Notes: generated by a model from the sequence alone, not told the origin. A stretch of 64,000 nt of DNA from Isoetes taiwanensis (GCA_021234155.1 JAJEKV010000031.1:14751748-14815747), one strand, 5' to 3'. Positions 11,299 to 26,899 are shown, counted from the stretch's first letter. Translations and numbers: made by a program.

Positions 11299-14258
11299 TT
11301 GGCAGTTTGCTACTTTGCCCCGAGACATAAAAAGATATACCAGACCACAGATGCCTCATGTGAAGACTTATACTTTGATCTTGAGCAGGACATAATGCAG
11401 TTTCAGGAAAGGGGAGAAGTTATCTTAGCTGGTGACTTTAATAGCAGGACAGGGAATAAGCAAGCAACTGCCTACACAGGTGAACATGATCCGTTGTGGC
11501 TAGATGCTATGAGTGAGGCAGAATTAAAAGATCAAGGGTGGTACAGAAAATCCAATGATAGCATAATTACAAGATCTGGAAGACAGCTTTTACACTTATG
11601 TTGCAGTACAGGACTGATCATTTGTAATGGCATTGGTAAGTTTCCGCTGACATCTCAATGCACATGTAGAACAAAGAGCGTAGTAGACTATATGATTGCC
11701 TCAAGGGCAGCGATGGATCATATTTTAGAATTTGTGGTTATGGAAGAGCAATTGGAGTCAGATCATGTTCCTCTTGGTATTAAATTACCTATTGTTACAT
11801 GTAATACAAGACAGAATTTATGCAGCACTGTAAGTGGGAGACTAAATCCAAAAAAGGCACATTGCTATGAGCAAATAGTAGAAGCAATGATTGGAGAAGT
11901 GGATTGGTCAGATAAAGTAAATGAAATCAGCGCAAGAATGCATGAAATCTTGATTAATGCATCAATAAAATGTTTCACATCAAAGCGTGTACAAAGGTTT
12001 GATAGTGATTGTAGAAATGTAAAAAAGATGTTTAGAAATAGCAGGGGAGAGAAGCGAGCTCAATGCAGAAAAGAGTATCAAAAATTGATTAGACAGAAAA
12101 AAAGGAGGTTTTTGAGAAATCAGCAATCAATGTTGGTCAATAAATATCTTGAGGAGCCAAAGGCTTTCTGGAGCAAGCTGAAAGTGACTAGTATGCAGGA
12201 GATTTCCCTGACTGCTAGGGAATTATGGGAGCAAGTAAAAAAACTATATCATGATGGGGAGATTCCGAGTGAAATAAAAACGCAATCGAAGCTAGTGATT
12301 ACAGTAGAAGAAGTGGCTGAAGGTATAGGGCAACTTGCGAATGGAAAAGCCAAGGATGTGCATGGATTATGTGCTGAACATTTGAAGTGGGCGGGAGTCA
12401 AGATATAACGTAGTTGCGAAAATGATTAATGCTGCATTGACACAGGGATTTCCCAAAGAATGGCAATTAAACAGAGTTGTTCCAATTCACAAGAGTGGGG
12501 CGAGGACAGATGTTAACAATTACAGAACACTCATGGTAAGTAGCCTATTCTCTAAACTTTTTGCCACAATTTTGGAGAGGAAAATAAGTAGATGGGCAGA
12601 GGCACAAGCTGTAAGGGCCGAGGCGCAGGCTGGTTTTAGGCCGAATAGATCCAACCTAGATCACTTATTGGTATTGAAAACCATTATGGACTCATTAAAG
12701 GTACCAAAAACTGCCTATGTTCTATATGTAGATTTTAAGAAGGCATTTGATAAGGTGCCCAGAAAAGCTATGGGAAAGGATGGAAGAATTACAAGTACCT
12801 ACAGATTTACAAGATGCGGTCCGAAAGTACTATATGAGCAGTGTCTTGGTACGACTATCTACACCTATGTCTCGTGAGATTTCGTGAGTATGTAAATAGT
12901 AATATAGGTGTGAAGCAAGGGTGCCCCATGTCTCCAACCTTATTTGGTCTATTCATTGATGGCTTAGAAGAATGGCTTAGATGTCATGGGGATGGTGGTA
13001 CGATATAAATGGTTATGTTATACGCTTTGCTAATGTATGCGAGATGATGTGGTAATTTTTGCACCCGACACGAGAGCACATGCAGCAAAGATCCGACCAT
13101 TCAGCTAGCTTCGTGGAAGCAAAAGGTATGGAAGTAAACCTTGAAAAGACGAAAATTATGACAGTGGGAGCACTCCGACAAGATCACCAGTTCAAATATA
13201 AAGGTATGGCTATAGATACTTGTGATACATACAAATATCTAGGATTGATAATAAGCAGAAACCATAGATGGAATACCTGCATTGTACAGAGAATTGAAGG
13301 AGGGCTGAAGGCTCTATATGCGATGCAAAGTATGTGCAGGCGAATCTCATTATGGGCATGGCAACTAAAGATTAAGCTCTTTCAGTCTTTAGTCCAAAGT
13401 GTAGTCTTGTATGGATGCGAGATTTGGGGACCGAGCTTGCCAAAAGGACTGTGGGATGACATTGAACAGGTATTAAAGAAGTTCTTGCGTTTAGAATTGG
13501 GAGTGAAGATCCAAACTCCATATCAAATGATGCTGGCCGAGTGTGGAATAATGCCCCTCGAGGGAGAAGCAATACTCAGATGCATTCGTTATCTGAAAAA
13601 GGTTAGAAGAATGAATCCTAATAGGATGCCATACTGTGCCATGCAGGTAAGTGAGCAGAAAGGGTGGTTCTGCAACATAAAAATATGGTTAAACAGATGG
13701 GACATTAATTGGGAAGATGCAATGTTATACGATGGTGATCTTAGACAATGGGTATATGGCAAGGTCAAAAGAAAAATGTGGCAGAGTCCTATGACTAAGA
13801 TGTTTTTATATAAACAAAACATGAATCCGAAGCTGGAGGTTGCAGCACATCTACATGAAGATATATCAGTTAAGAAAAGGCACATGATTAGCAGAATACG
13901 TCTGAGTTCACACCACCTTGGTATTGAAGTTGGACGATGGGGTAGGACCATTCCAAGAGAAATGAGAGAGTGTAAAGTTTGTGGAAGTGGTGAAGTAGAA
14001 GATGAAGAACATGTGCTACTGAGATGCCCCGCATACAAATTGATGCGAGATCGTTTTGAAATTGAAGCAAATGATCTTACAACATTTTTCTCACTTCCAG
14101 GTGATAAAATAGGCTCTTTCATTATTGATATGTTGACATACAGGGAGACTAATGTACATATTGTAAACACTTTATTAGATGATAGTGAAGAAGAGAGTGA
14201 GAGTGAGGAGTTAGATGAGGAAACTGAGACTCATCAACTGTTTTATCAAGATATGTAA
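11299..14258 (+). pseudogene. 5'-truncated LINE: endonuclease, reverse transcriptase, C-terminal zinc finger
   Basis: The coding region is broken into three frames. 11299-12408 is the C-terminal part of an endonuclease (VILAGDFNSRTG, TKSVVDYMIASRA, ESDHVPLGI) running into the reverse transcriptase start (NGKAKDVHGL). 12422-12877 holds VVPIHKSGARTDVNNYRTL, QAGFRPNRS and VDFKKAFDKVPR. Near 12900 the RT box GVKQGCPMSPTLFGLFIDGL is in another frame, and the expected YADD box at about 13045 is shifted by a small insertion. 13059-14258 is the thumb and C-terminus, ending with a Cys/His finger (CKVCGSGEVEDEEHVLLRCP) and an acidic tail. No ATG opens the first frame, so the 5' end is lost. It belongs to a different lineage from the L1 at 1.3-9.4 kb. 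Confidence 0.9.
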
Positions 14259-14300
14259 ATTTTTGTCTATAGGCCTGAGAGTCCTCCACAGACATAATAC

Positions 14301-14340
14301 ATTTCATTTCATTTCATTTCATTTCATTTCATTTCATTTT
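14301..14340 (+). repeat. (ATTTC)n tail of the LINE
   Basis: Seven ATTTC units plus ATTTT lie about 40 bp after the LINE stop codon. A short-unit tail in place of poly(A) is known from several non-LTR clades. Confidence 0.85.
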
Positions 14341-15336
14341 TCTCTCTCTACGCTATTTTGTTGTGCTCTTTTGGTACTCTTCCATTTTAGCCTTCCTCCT
14401 AGCATAATCTTTTAAACTGTTGCTCCAGCTTCAACTTCTCAGCCTCAACTCTTCTTGCCTTTTTAGCTGCCAAAGCTTTCAGAAACTATGATTGGAAATG
14501 TATATGCTCCCTCCTAGATCAGATTCAAGTGCCCTCTTCCTTGCCCTATGAAGTGTGATGGCTGCACACATGCCTGGAAGTCACCAACTTGTGTGTTTGA
14601 ATTTGGGAGCAACCATATCATATGCAAATATATGCTCATTTTCCCCTTATTTTGCTGCAACCACAAATAACTTCGAGACCCTTTATAATACATTGTAATA
14701 ATGGGTTGTCTTTCTGAGGATATTATTTTTGACAATATCAACCTATGCTCCTTAGTTTATTTTATTGAGGAAACCACATAACTTTTATTTACATTACTTT
14801 TGCCATTTTTCCTACCCTATTCGATGTGGACCACTCCCTCGTGCTTGCTCCATATCAGACAACCTCTGGATACCTTTGCTTAAAAAGATTCCACTATTGC
14901 TACCTGACAAACCCAACAAATACGAATTCCTCCTTCTTTGACCATTTCTGCCGTCCTCTCATTGACAACTGTCAGGATAACTTCCGTTCCCTGTCATGTC
15001 CTACCAAGTGCCCAACTAACAAGCTCTTTCTCTTATAGGGTTGTCAATAGCAGTGGATGTCCCAATTGTTTATGGATGATTCTACTATACAACCAATTCT
15101 TGATCATGGACTCTGGAACCCATATCTCCCTAATTGAAATGCCGAACTCTAACCTCTTCAAGGATGTCCAGCATGTGTGGCTCAATCGATTGATAGGATT
15201 CCTTCACATTGGAATGCTTCCTGCATGGACCTGAAGTGCCATCCTTTTCCTCCTTGGCGCGCAGACTGGCTTGGTAGTGTTTTGGAATGCTGGTACTTGT
15301 TTCATCATCATATTATCCCCCGGCCCTTGTGAAAGT
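14341..15336. other. No recognisable gene
   Basis: This is an intergenic stretch. Several 60-98 codon frames overlap on both strands, none with domain-like features. It ends at the left target-site copy AAAGT of the solo LTR. Confidence 0.5.
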
Positions 15337-16882
15337 TGTGACGTTCCACGTATTTATATGCCTTTTGGGTATAAATACATGACACGTCACTATGAATAAT
15401 TAATGGTGCATTAATTATTCATAAGCTAAGGTTAGCTATGTTAATCATTAATTATTAAGGTGGAAACCTAACCCTAAACCCTAATTCGAATTTAGGGCTT
15501 AAACTAATATTAAAAGGGCTAAAATATCAAATTAATTAATGATAACCAATCTAGAATTGCCACCTAGCCCAAATCGATTGGGCAAGGCAGGCCTGCTAAC
15601 TTGGGACACCCAAAATTGGGGTTTCCCAATTTGAATTTGGGGAGGGATTGGTGGAGGAGGAGCTGCTGTTCCACCATGCCCAGCTAAAAGGATGGAGAAC
15701 CAGAGAGATAGTGGATCTAGCTATGTTCCCGGTTAGTACGTATAGCTTGGATTCCTAGATAGTCATAGGATTAACCTTTGTAGGCTTAGAAGATAGCTAG
15801 GATTAACCCTTATATGAATAGATGTATGGTTAATCTCTATTTTATGTTCTATTCGAAGCTATGGATGGATGGATGGATGTATAATCCTCCTATGTTGTAT
15901 GGGTAAAAGGGGGGTAGTAGAGATGTTCCTAGTTAGAACCCTTAAAACCCAGTAAATGCGGCCTGTGCACAAGAGCCCACCTAGCTGTGGATGCTATATC
16001 ATGATTCAACACCAGATAACGAGCACAATGGTGAAACGAGGGTGTAGTCTTGCCTAGCGTGGCTACAAGACTCCTACAGTGTGCTAGGCTTATAGTCGGT
16101 CCTCGCGTTTGGGGCAGGATATGGCTACACCTCCTGGGTCGCAGGAAACATGCCTATATGGATGTCATGGGCTCAATGGGCGCGCCTAGCAGTCCATGGA
16201 TTTTGAGAAGTTCAAGTCGGGTACAGCCGCGTGTGCACCTAGTGGCACATATTCTCTAGCACACCTAGGGATCCATTATGTTCGGAGAGGGGACACTTCT
16301 CTGACCTGCCTCATCGGACCGGGGAGATGTAACTCGGAGTAGTCTCATAGGGTTATTCCATGAGATTGCGTCTCCGGAAGGCTACAATCATGCGATAGCC
16401 TGTTCCAGCCTATCTGCAAAGTGTGCACGGGAGGGGCGGATGGAGTAGACTACCCCTAGCCATTGTCTTATGCCAGCCAACGCCATATTATACCTCTGTC
16501 TGCTGTTATCTTGAGGTCCTGACCGTCAGTCGACCCCATGGAGTCTAAGCCCGGGGTAGAGCCCTTATTTATGGTGCATTTCCTTAGTCATGTTGGTATT
16601 CTGTTCTTAGTTGTATTGATGATGATGGACCATCCTTCGTGGTGGTATATTATTTATTGGTATTGTTGCCAGGTGCTAACATGTATGTACGCTTCCGCTA
16701 TATAGGATTCCCATAGAAGGCATGGGACGAATGACACCTCCGTGTTTTTCACCCGGACACTTGGCCATCACAAGTGGTCCGAGTCAGAAGGAGGGCCTTT
16801 CTGTGGTGATGGATTCGCCATGGGAGGGAAATTTCTCGTATTTATACGATGTGGGCATCGTATGGATTCGGGGAGTGTCACA
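15337..16882. mobile_element. Solo LTR, 1,546 bp, with 5 bp target-site duplication
   Basis: The segment starts TGTGACGTTCC and ends GAGTGTCACA, so the termini are short inverted repeats (TGTGAC/GTCACA) as in plant LTRs. AAAGT stands on both sides (15332-15336 and 16883-16887), a perfect 5 bp duplication. No PBS, polypurine tract or protein-coding region is present, so this is a single LTR left by recombination between two LTRs. A diverged copy of its right-hand 260 bp lies at 41389-41656. Orientation is not determined. Confidence 0.9.
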
Positions 16883-16887
16883 AAAGT

Positions 16888-17502
16888 CGTCTATTGTGTT
16901 CTTCACAGGTGGTTGTCGATATCTAGGATACTAGGTAAGTATGCCTCTTTTTATTTATTTTGATCCAAACTATAGCTGGAGAAAATGAATGGAATCAAGC
17001 TCCATCAATCGAGTGTGAAATTGTGCGTCAATTCAAGTCACTAGCATTGAATTTGACTTTCGAATGGGGCTGCTTAAGGGCTTTCACAGACATGGTTAGA
17101 GGTTTCCATAGTCACGATTAGGCTTCCAGAAGCACGATGAGGGTTGTTGGCCTCACGCTTAGGACATCACCGTAACGGTTAGGGGATTCCGTCGTCACGG
17201 TCAGAGAACCCCACAAGGGGGACAATGGGCCTCCATGGTTGGTCTGAGGACGCCTCGCGCACTGCACGCTTGTGGGAACACTCGTGAGGCACGCGACGAG
17301 GCCCCATAGGCCGAGGGACGGTCATGACATCGGGCGACCATACCCTAAGCTTCCCTGGAACATTATGTAAGGTATGGTAGCCATGAGCAGCCCTAACCAC
17401 GAGTGCACATTGATGACTTGGATGGCCACCAAATAATCCACTAGATGCGTAGAAACAATGGTAGACATCACAAACACAATTGTCTTTAGGATAAAGGAAA
17501 GG
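16888..17502. other. Intergenic, with degenerate short repeats
   Basis: About 17090-17210 contains several decayed units of roughly 28-30 bp built around a GTCACGRTTAGG core. No gene is recognisable. Confidence 0.4.
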
Positions 17503-17589
17503 CTTCTTACCCAGCATTCTGGGTTTGAAACCAGGACAACCCGCAGAGCAGGGTACCCTGTTTGAAAACCCAGAATGCTGGGTAAGAAG
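17503..17589. repeat. Fold-back with 24 bp perfect arms
   Basis: The arm at 17503-17526 is the exact reverse complement of 17566-17589. The 39 bp between them pair partly as well, so the transcript would form one long hairpin. It could be a small MITE or a precursor of small RNAs. I see no clear target-site duplication. Confidence 0.85.
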
Positions 17590-17973
17590 TCTTTGCCTCA
17601 ACGTAAAAAACTCCTACTCTGTTTTCAGCCGTGGGACAATCAGCTACTAATGGTCCTTATCTATTCTTGATAGAATCGCAGCAAGAAAGAACAGTGAAAA
17701 AAGAGACGGGTCTGAATCGCTAGATTAAAAGAATGGAAGGGAGGGCAGAATCAAGCCAACTTACGTTTGCTAAAAGAGTCTTGGCCAGGTGTCCACGTTT
17801 CATTGGTAGTTAAGGTTGAAAACACAGTAGAGGGCTTTTAAGTTAAGGATAGATAGATAGATATTAGATAGATGGTCTCGTGAAATCCAAAACAGCGTAA
17901 ACCATCTTCTCACTGTATTCAGGTGGAAATATACAACAAATCCCTTTTTGGCATATTTGAAAAAGACCAATGC

Positions 17974-18002
17974 CACGTCATAGACACGTCACTCTTTAAA
18001 TA
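17974..18002 (+). promoter_or_regulatory. Likely promoter elements of CNOT11
   Basis: CCACGTCA (17973-17980) and ACACGTCAC (17984-17992) match bZIP-type ACGT elements. TTTAAATA (17995-18002) is TATA-like and lies about 36 bp before the start codon. That is close for a TATA box and implies a very short leader. Confidence 0.45.
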
Positions 18003-18037
18003 TGCTCTTGTGAGCACAGTGGTAGGCTTCCGGAACA

Positions 18038-21243
<3,206 letters not shown>

Positions 21244-21540
21244 TAAGAGGAGCTCTTGTAGCTACAAAATTGTATCATTTGTTTTCTATTTTAATTACTT
21301 ACTTTTTGTCAGACACATAATAATGGTTGAAAGTTGATACAATTAATTTCCTTATTTTCGTGGAACTGGCCTCGTCCACACCTAATTTGTGATGAGTTTT
21401 TTTTTTCCTTTTCAAAAGGGAATCTATAAATTACATAATGCCACTTTTTTTTATAAATATACTTACTTGGACTAGTTTACTTAAGTAGTTAAAACAGCTT
21501 GAAAGAAGATTTTTTAACCAGGGTTAATCTAAAAGCTGTG

Positions 21541-21608
21541 CTGTACTCCCTAGGGTTAATCTAATTTGGGGGCTACTGTACTCCCTACGGTTAATCTAAT
21601 TTTGGGAC
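21541..21608. repeat. 34 bp tandem duplication
   Basis: CTGTACTCCCTAGGGTTAAT begins a unit at 21541 that recurs at 21575 with small changes. Another partial copy precedes them. The rest of 21244-22250 holds no recognisable gene. Confidence 0.6.
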
Positions 21609-22252
21609 TACTGGCTCATGGGTATTGTGCAACAAAGTGGCTTAAACGATTCTAGGTTTAACATTTGCTTCTATGGCTTAAACTTGTAAGATATGAATCT
21701 AAGGTATGCTTCTATGCCGGACATATTAGTGGTTAACCCATGTTTTAGCTTATGCAAGGGAAACCAAGCCACATTGTCTCTTTGGCCTAACATGCCCATC
21801 ATTTTGCAGGTTGACATGTTAAAATATGCTTAAAGCAAGAGCATACCTTTTGAGTTTTTTGTTCTTTGTTCATAAAAACACAATGGAACTCTACATTTTA
21901 TCTAGTTTGTCCAATGCATGCATGGTTTCTTCTACATGCAGCTCGATACCTGAGTTAGACAAAACACGAAAATAATCTTTGATCCAGGACTTTGTCAGAC
22001 ATCCTTCGATAGTTGTGAGTGATATATGGCGTTCGCAACCTTCTGCGCTCATAGCCTCTATGAAGAATGTGATAGTTGTTGAGTGCCCTCAAATTTTGAT
22101 TGCTTAATGTTTAAATGCTTCCCTTAAAAGTGTGCCCACAACGATTTGATACCCATGTTTTAGCATACAAAATCCTACCTTTAAGAATGAGAATAAGAAT
22201 AAGAATGTATTTTATTGTCCACAGAGACCAACTGGCCTAGTGTGAATTAGAA

Positions 22253-22465
22253 AAGAGGAAAGCACTATATGCCATGCAGAACAACAGCCACAAGGCAGAG
22301 TTGTATGCCTGTGGCCACCAGTCACACTTGTTTCGGGCCTTGGTCGAGCTGGTCCTCTTGTATGGGGCAGAAGTGTGGGGTCCGGTGATATCCCTAACAC
22401 CTGGAATGACCTCGAACAGGTGCAGAAAGCCTTCTTAGCACGAGCCCATGGCCCATAAACCGGCT
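22253..22465 (+). pseudogene. LINE reverse-transcriptase thumb fragment
   Basis: The + strand reads KALYAMQNN, then LFRALVELVLLYGAEVWGP, and after a frame change WNDLEQVQKAFLARA. This aligns block by block with residues of the LINE at 11.3-14.3 kb (LKALYAMQSM, LFQSLVQSVVLYGCEIWGP, WDDIEQVLKKFLRLE). It is an isolated scrap of the same LINE lineage. Confidence 0.75.
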
Positions 22466-23511
22466 CAAACATTAGGGCTCTCATTTGTATCTGATGATAA
22501 ATTCACTGTGACTAGTCAAAGTATACACGTTTGCACTAGCCTGAGCCTAATATTTGAAGATGTCAAATTCTTGTTGTACTTGATAAGTAATAAAAGCCAT
22601 CAAATGAATCAGAAATAGAATCAGAAGTGAAGTGTGTAGCTGGTAGGCTAGTAGGGACCGGGGCAAGAGGATTGTCGGTAGGCTAGTAGGGATCCAACAA
22701 GAAGATTGTCAATCCTGCTTCAAGTGTCTCTAAAACGGTTGATCAGTCGATCAATGCAGCAGTCCGAATGCACTCAATCAATTGTCAGATCAACCCAAAT
22801 GCTATTTTGTAGTAGCTTCTTCATGTTCGTCAAAAAATTCTGTTGTATGTCCACCACCCTTATGGAAAAATTCCATCCTTGCAGCCACATTTGTGTAGCA
22901 AGCAGACGCAACAACTCCGTGGCGTTCACATTGATTGCAAAGCGCGCATGCACAATTTCTTCCCAGCTGCGAGCGCGCATCTCACGGCCACTGGAATTTT
23001 GCACAGTCCGAGCAACTTGCAACTGCGATCGCAACATCTCGCAGCCGTGTTTGTGGTTTCCGCGGACGCCGCATCCACAAGGCATCCATGAACAACCAGA
23101 AATGCGACCGCCAAGTTTACAGGTGGCACGTCCGCAGAAGCAAAAAATGCAAATGTCACGATTCATACGCGGTCGCATCACTGAACTTTCGCGCTGCATC
23201 ATTTTCTGATGACTTTTTACCGGTTGGTTTTTTTCATAAACGTATACAACACGTATTTTGCAAAAGATGGGGGATTTTCATACTTTTTTATATTTAACGC
23301 ATGCAAATTTGACCCTATCCTTGCCACCCACACCCCAACATTGCCTACACAAACGTATATGAAAAAATAAAAATAAATAACAACATTGCCTCTACAAGTT
23401 ATAACTACATCCACTTTACATTGCATATCTGAAACTGAAGACGATCTCTCTTTCTTATGTGCGTTATACTTACTTGATCATACAATTTTTAGCTCATTCA
23501 TTGATTGAGTA
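22466..23511. other. Intergenic, CpG-rich part at about 22850-23215
   Basis: Long frames are open on both strands at once (up to 167 codons at 22706-23209 on + and 142 codons at 22774-23202 on -). That reflects few stop codons in a GC-rich piece rather than genes. A short direct repeat GGTAGGCTAGTAGGGA occurs twice near 22640 and 22675. Confidence 0.4.
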
Positions 23512-23615
23512 ATGGAAAGTGATCTACTAGTCTTACATAGATTAGATGATCTAGAGTGTGGTGATGGAAAATGATCCACTAGTCTTACATAGAATGGATG
23601 ATTCAGAGTGTGGTC
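23512..23615. repeat. 52 bp tandem duplication
   Basis: Units 23512-23563 and 23564-23615 share ATGGAAARTGATCYACTAGT and most of what follows. Confidence 0.8.
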
Positions 23616-23733
23616 ATGCCTATTGCTACTCTCACATTTTGGGATAACCAATCTTGTACAAAGAATTCTATACAGGAGAAGTATGAATCAGAAAATCCAT
23701 GCACGATATATTTCTAGTTGGAAACAAGATACC

Positions 23734-25982
23734 TTATTCTTCTTCTAACATCTTAAGAATGATGGAATTCCATGTATCTACAGGTCCAGGGAGGCACCAA
23801 TGCATACAATCATTTGGTGCATTATTTGGAAGTGGACCAATTTGTCTATAAGGCCCAGGATGTCCATCTGGCCTTAATAGAGAACTATAGGTTACATCCA
23901 ATAGTTTCAATTTAGAACCATTAGGAATTACATTTATCTTTTGAAATTCTTCGATTTGAATTTTATACATTTCAGCAACAGAATCTGGAAGGGTGACTTC
24001 ATCTCTTGAAAAAGGTTGTGTCCTCGGGCATGTCCCTTGATGGTCCCAAGTACCATTTTCAAAATGTTCTACAGTAAACGTTCGCAAAACACTAATTCCA
24101 CTATACCTTGGAGTTGTTGTGATATACTTGAATATTGATTCAAAAGCAGCTTTGTATCCAAAACTTGGGTCGACCTTTGTCACATTTTCATAATCACAAA
24201 CGTGACATGCCATCATATCTCCATTGCTTTCATAAATAGATGGGCTATAAAACCAGTAACCAGCAGAAAACACTAGCATACTATACTCTTCTATTGATTT
24301 TGCCCAATTTTCTTGCGGAATGTCGAGATGAAGTTTTGCAAGCTTGTTGCCTTCCCCGTGTTTGAATGGAAATTCAGAAGCCTTTACAAGAAATGGTGAC
24401 CAAAACATGGCCAAAGTGAAGTTGTAGGAAGGAAAGTACCATTTGGTATCTCGATAATCAACATCTTGTTGGTCTCCATTGGTGTGAGCTGAATATGGCA
24501 TTTCAACCTATATAAAGTTTCATAGATATGTTAGTCATGTTGTTGACATTATGTCCAATATAACTTAATTCCAATGTGGTTCCCCTAGAGATCATGCATG
24601 GTTGAACATACCTGAGAGATCATGCATAGAAGTGATTGCATTTGACTTCTACCATTCGAATCACCAACAAATGCCATTTTCTTTCCTCTCATTATTCGAA
24701 GGAATGTACTAGCATTAAATTGCTCAAGGTTGCAACTTTTAGGCTTCCACTTCCAATAAAGGTAATCCTTGTCCGGCTTTCCATTCGCAATGCAATTTTG
24801 TGGATATTGAATAAAGCTGCAAGTGGCATTTGTATACAGCGGTTCTTCATTGCTGTGAATCCATTCACCATCAGAAAGATTGCATTTGCCTGAATACCAG
24901 AAGTAAGGAATGTAGTTTATAGGCTACAAAATTAAGGAATGTAGTTTACAGACTACAAAATTAAGGAATGTAGTTTACAGACTACAGTTAACTTTGAACA
25001 TGTACTCAAACGTCCCTTGTTGTCATTTTATCTTTGAATATGGTAGCTTTGAATGTACATTATGGTCTATAAGCTAGGTATTAGAGAGGACTATCGAGTA
25101 AAATAGGGTGAGTGTCATATTATTGGGTGCAAATGATTTAGGCAAAGCATTGGCTACCACATGAACATGCATTCAGAAATTGGGAGATGGAATAGTTAGC
25201 TAGGACCATAACTAGATCACTAATTTTATAGGCATCACTTAGAAGGACCATTTTTCTCGGAGATCATTATGTATGCTGAAATATTTCCAATATGAGTCTC
25301 ATGCGATCCTCTTATTAATAAAAACTTAATAGTAATCCTACTTAAAAAAACAGACAATATTACCAAAATGCCCTTATATTTTGCAAACATTATCAAAATA
25401 CCCCAAAAATGGGGTGTTTGGCTAAAATGGTAATAACTTCTTTGTAAATGATCAAACATAAAAGTGGCCTTCACAAAACTTATAGATGAAAGTGAGATAT
25501 GTCCAAGGGTAGTAGAATCATCTAAAAAAGAGTTCAAGTTATGGTGCTTTATGAGTTGCATATTGGTAATTTTCCCAAAAAATGTGATAACTAAATAACT
25601 ATGGCATTAAAGCAATATACTAATAAAAAACAAAGGTCGACAAGAGGTCAACAAAGGAGGACCAAAAAGAAAAAGCGATGGGGAAAGGAAAGGAAGGAAA
25701 GCAGATCCGGTCCGGCGATTGAATGCGGAATAGATGAATGAAAGCTAAAGATGCAAATGAATTGACAGAAAAAAAAAAAACAAGGAAAAAACAGAGGCGA
25801 AATATATAAGTACCTGGAGGACGAATCTGAAAGAAAGCAGCCGAAGAAGGAGCAGAAACATTTGGATGAGAATGCGGAGCATTTGGGCGATCCTTAAGCA
25901 CCAAATAGAGGGCAGAGTTAACGCTGAGTATCAAGAGAATCCCGACCGCCAGAGGCACGAGCAGAGGCGCGGGCAGCTCCAT
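23734..25982 (-). CDS. Trichome-birefringence-like (TBL) polysaccharide O-acetyltransferase
   Basis: Three exons on the minus strand: 25982-25814, 24889-24612 and 24507-23734, all GT-AG with matching phases, give 406 aa. TBL proteins are Golgi type II membrane enzymes that transfer acetyl groups to hemicelluloses or pectins. Residues about 7-29 form the N-terminal membrane anchor (LLVPLAVGILLILSVNSALY). The PMR5N domain follows from residue 59, with GEWIHS, PLYTNATC and DYLYWKWKPKSC. The PC-esterase domain carries the GDS nucleophile motif at 132-134 (AFVGDSNGRSQ) and the DxxH motif DCMHWCLPGP at 382-391. Length and exon layout are normal for the family. The C-terminal wording resembles the TBL19-26 group (mannan or xylan acetylation), but the substrate cannot be settled here. 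Confidence 0.93.
24904..24990. repeat. 29 bp unit, three tandem copies, in TBL intron 1
   Basis: Units at 24904, 24933 and 24962 begin TAAGGAATGTAGTTTA and differ by a few bases. They lie just upstream of the exon 2 acceptor in transcript order. Confidence 0.85.
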
Positions 25983-26774
25983 AGCCCTCGATCAAGCATG
26001 CGCCATTCCTTCCCGTTGCAAATATGCTGCTTCTGCTTCCCAATTTTTGGGTGTCTAGATTAATTTGGGTCCGGCCAGCTTTCTTCCACTTTTGTTTGGC
26101 ATTTTGTGGGGTCTTACCCCACCATTTCATTATTATGAGTGGATTTTTCTTTGGAAATTTTTCAACCTTGCTTTTGCTTACACTAGGCCTATTGCTTCCA
26201 TTTATTGTGCCACACTTTTGTCTGCCTCCAACCATACAAGTGCTACATATATCCACATATGACTCATTGTCCTCCTCTATCTTTCCATGCATCACATATT
26301 AAACTCAATTTTCTGAGTCTTGCATCTACTACCATCATCCCCATTACAACACCCCTTGCACCTCTTGTTTCTATCGACCTCCGTGGACGATAAATTTACT
26401 ATTCACCACCTCATAAAGGTGTACCTATGAGCTTAATGTATCACTCAGATTATGCCCATAGACTATACCATTTTCGCATAACATGTAAGAAATAGTTTGC
26501 AACAGTAGTATCCAAAACGTGTCAAAGAGCATGCCATATTTCTAAGCAATGTCCTCCATTTGCATGAATTATAACATGTGCCTCAAAACATTGTTTCCAA
26601 TACTAACTCGTAATAACCGCCTGGGGCGAATTACTGTAATATTCTGTAACTTTTATAACCCATAAAATTTCTTTTTTTTTTAAGCGGCGCCGTTATTTAC
26701 CGCCGCCTCGTGCTCTGCTTCTTGCCTTGCAGGGACCGCACCTTGTGGAACAGAGAAGCACCTTGTGGTCCATT
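25983..26774. other. Upstream region of TBL, no recognisable gene
   Basis: Long open frames on both strands near 25918-26302 overlap each other and the TBL leader and show no family signature. This stretch should contain the TBL promoter. No clear TATA box was found. Confidence 0.4.
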
Positions 26775-26890
26775 GAAAAAGCGGAAGGAAGGAAGCGGAA
26801 GGAAGAAAGGTATTAGTTGAAACGGAAGGAAGAAAGCGGAAGGAAGCAGAAGGAAGAAAGATAGTTGAAGCGGAAGGAAGAAATCCTAAG
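26775..26890. repeat. GGAAG-rich polypurine repeat
   Basis: Irregular repeats of AGCGGAAGGAAGAAAG run through this stretch. They are followed by two copies of AAATCCTAAGCCATGCC to about 26960. Confidence 0.7.
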
Positions 26891-26899
26891 CCATGCCAT

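Noticed and set aside
13589-14170. 193-codon minus-strand frame
   Set aside because: Antisense shadow of the LINE C-terminal coding region.
22774-23202. 142-codon minus-strand frame overlapping a 167-codon plus-strand frame
   Set aside because: Both strands are open at once in CpG-rich DNA with few stops. Neither product has domain features or codon periodicity that I could trust.
25918-26302. Overlapping frames of 92-125 codons on both strands upstream of TBL
   Set aside because: They overlap the TBL first exon in antisense or in another frame and lack protein family features.
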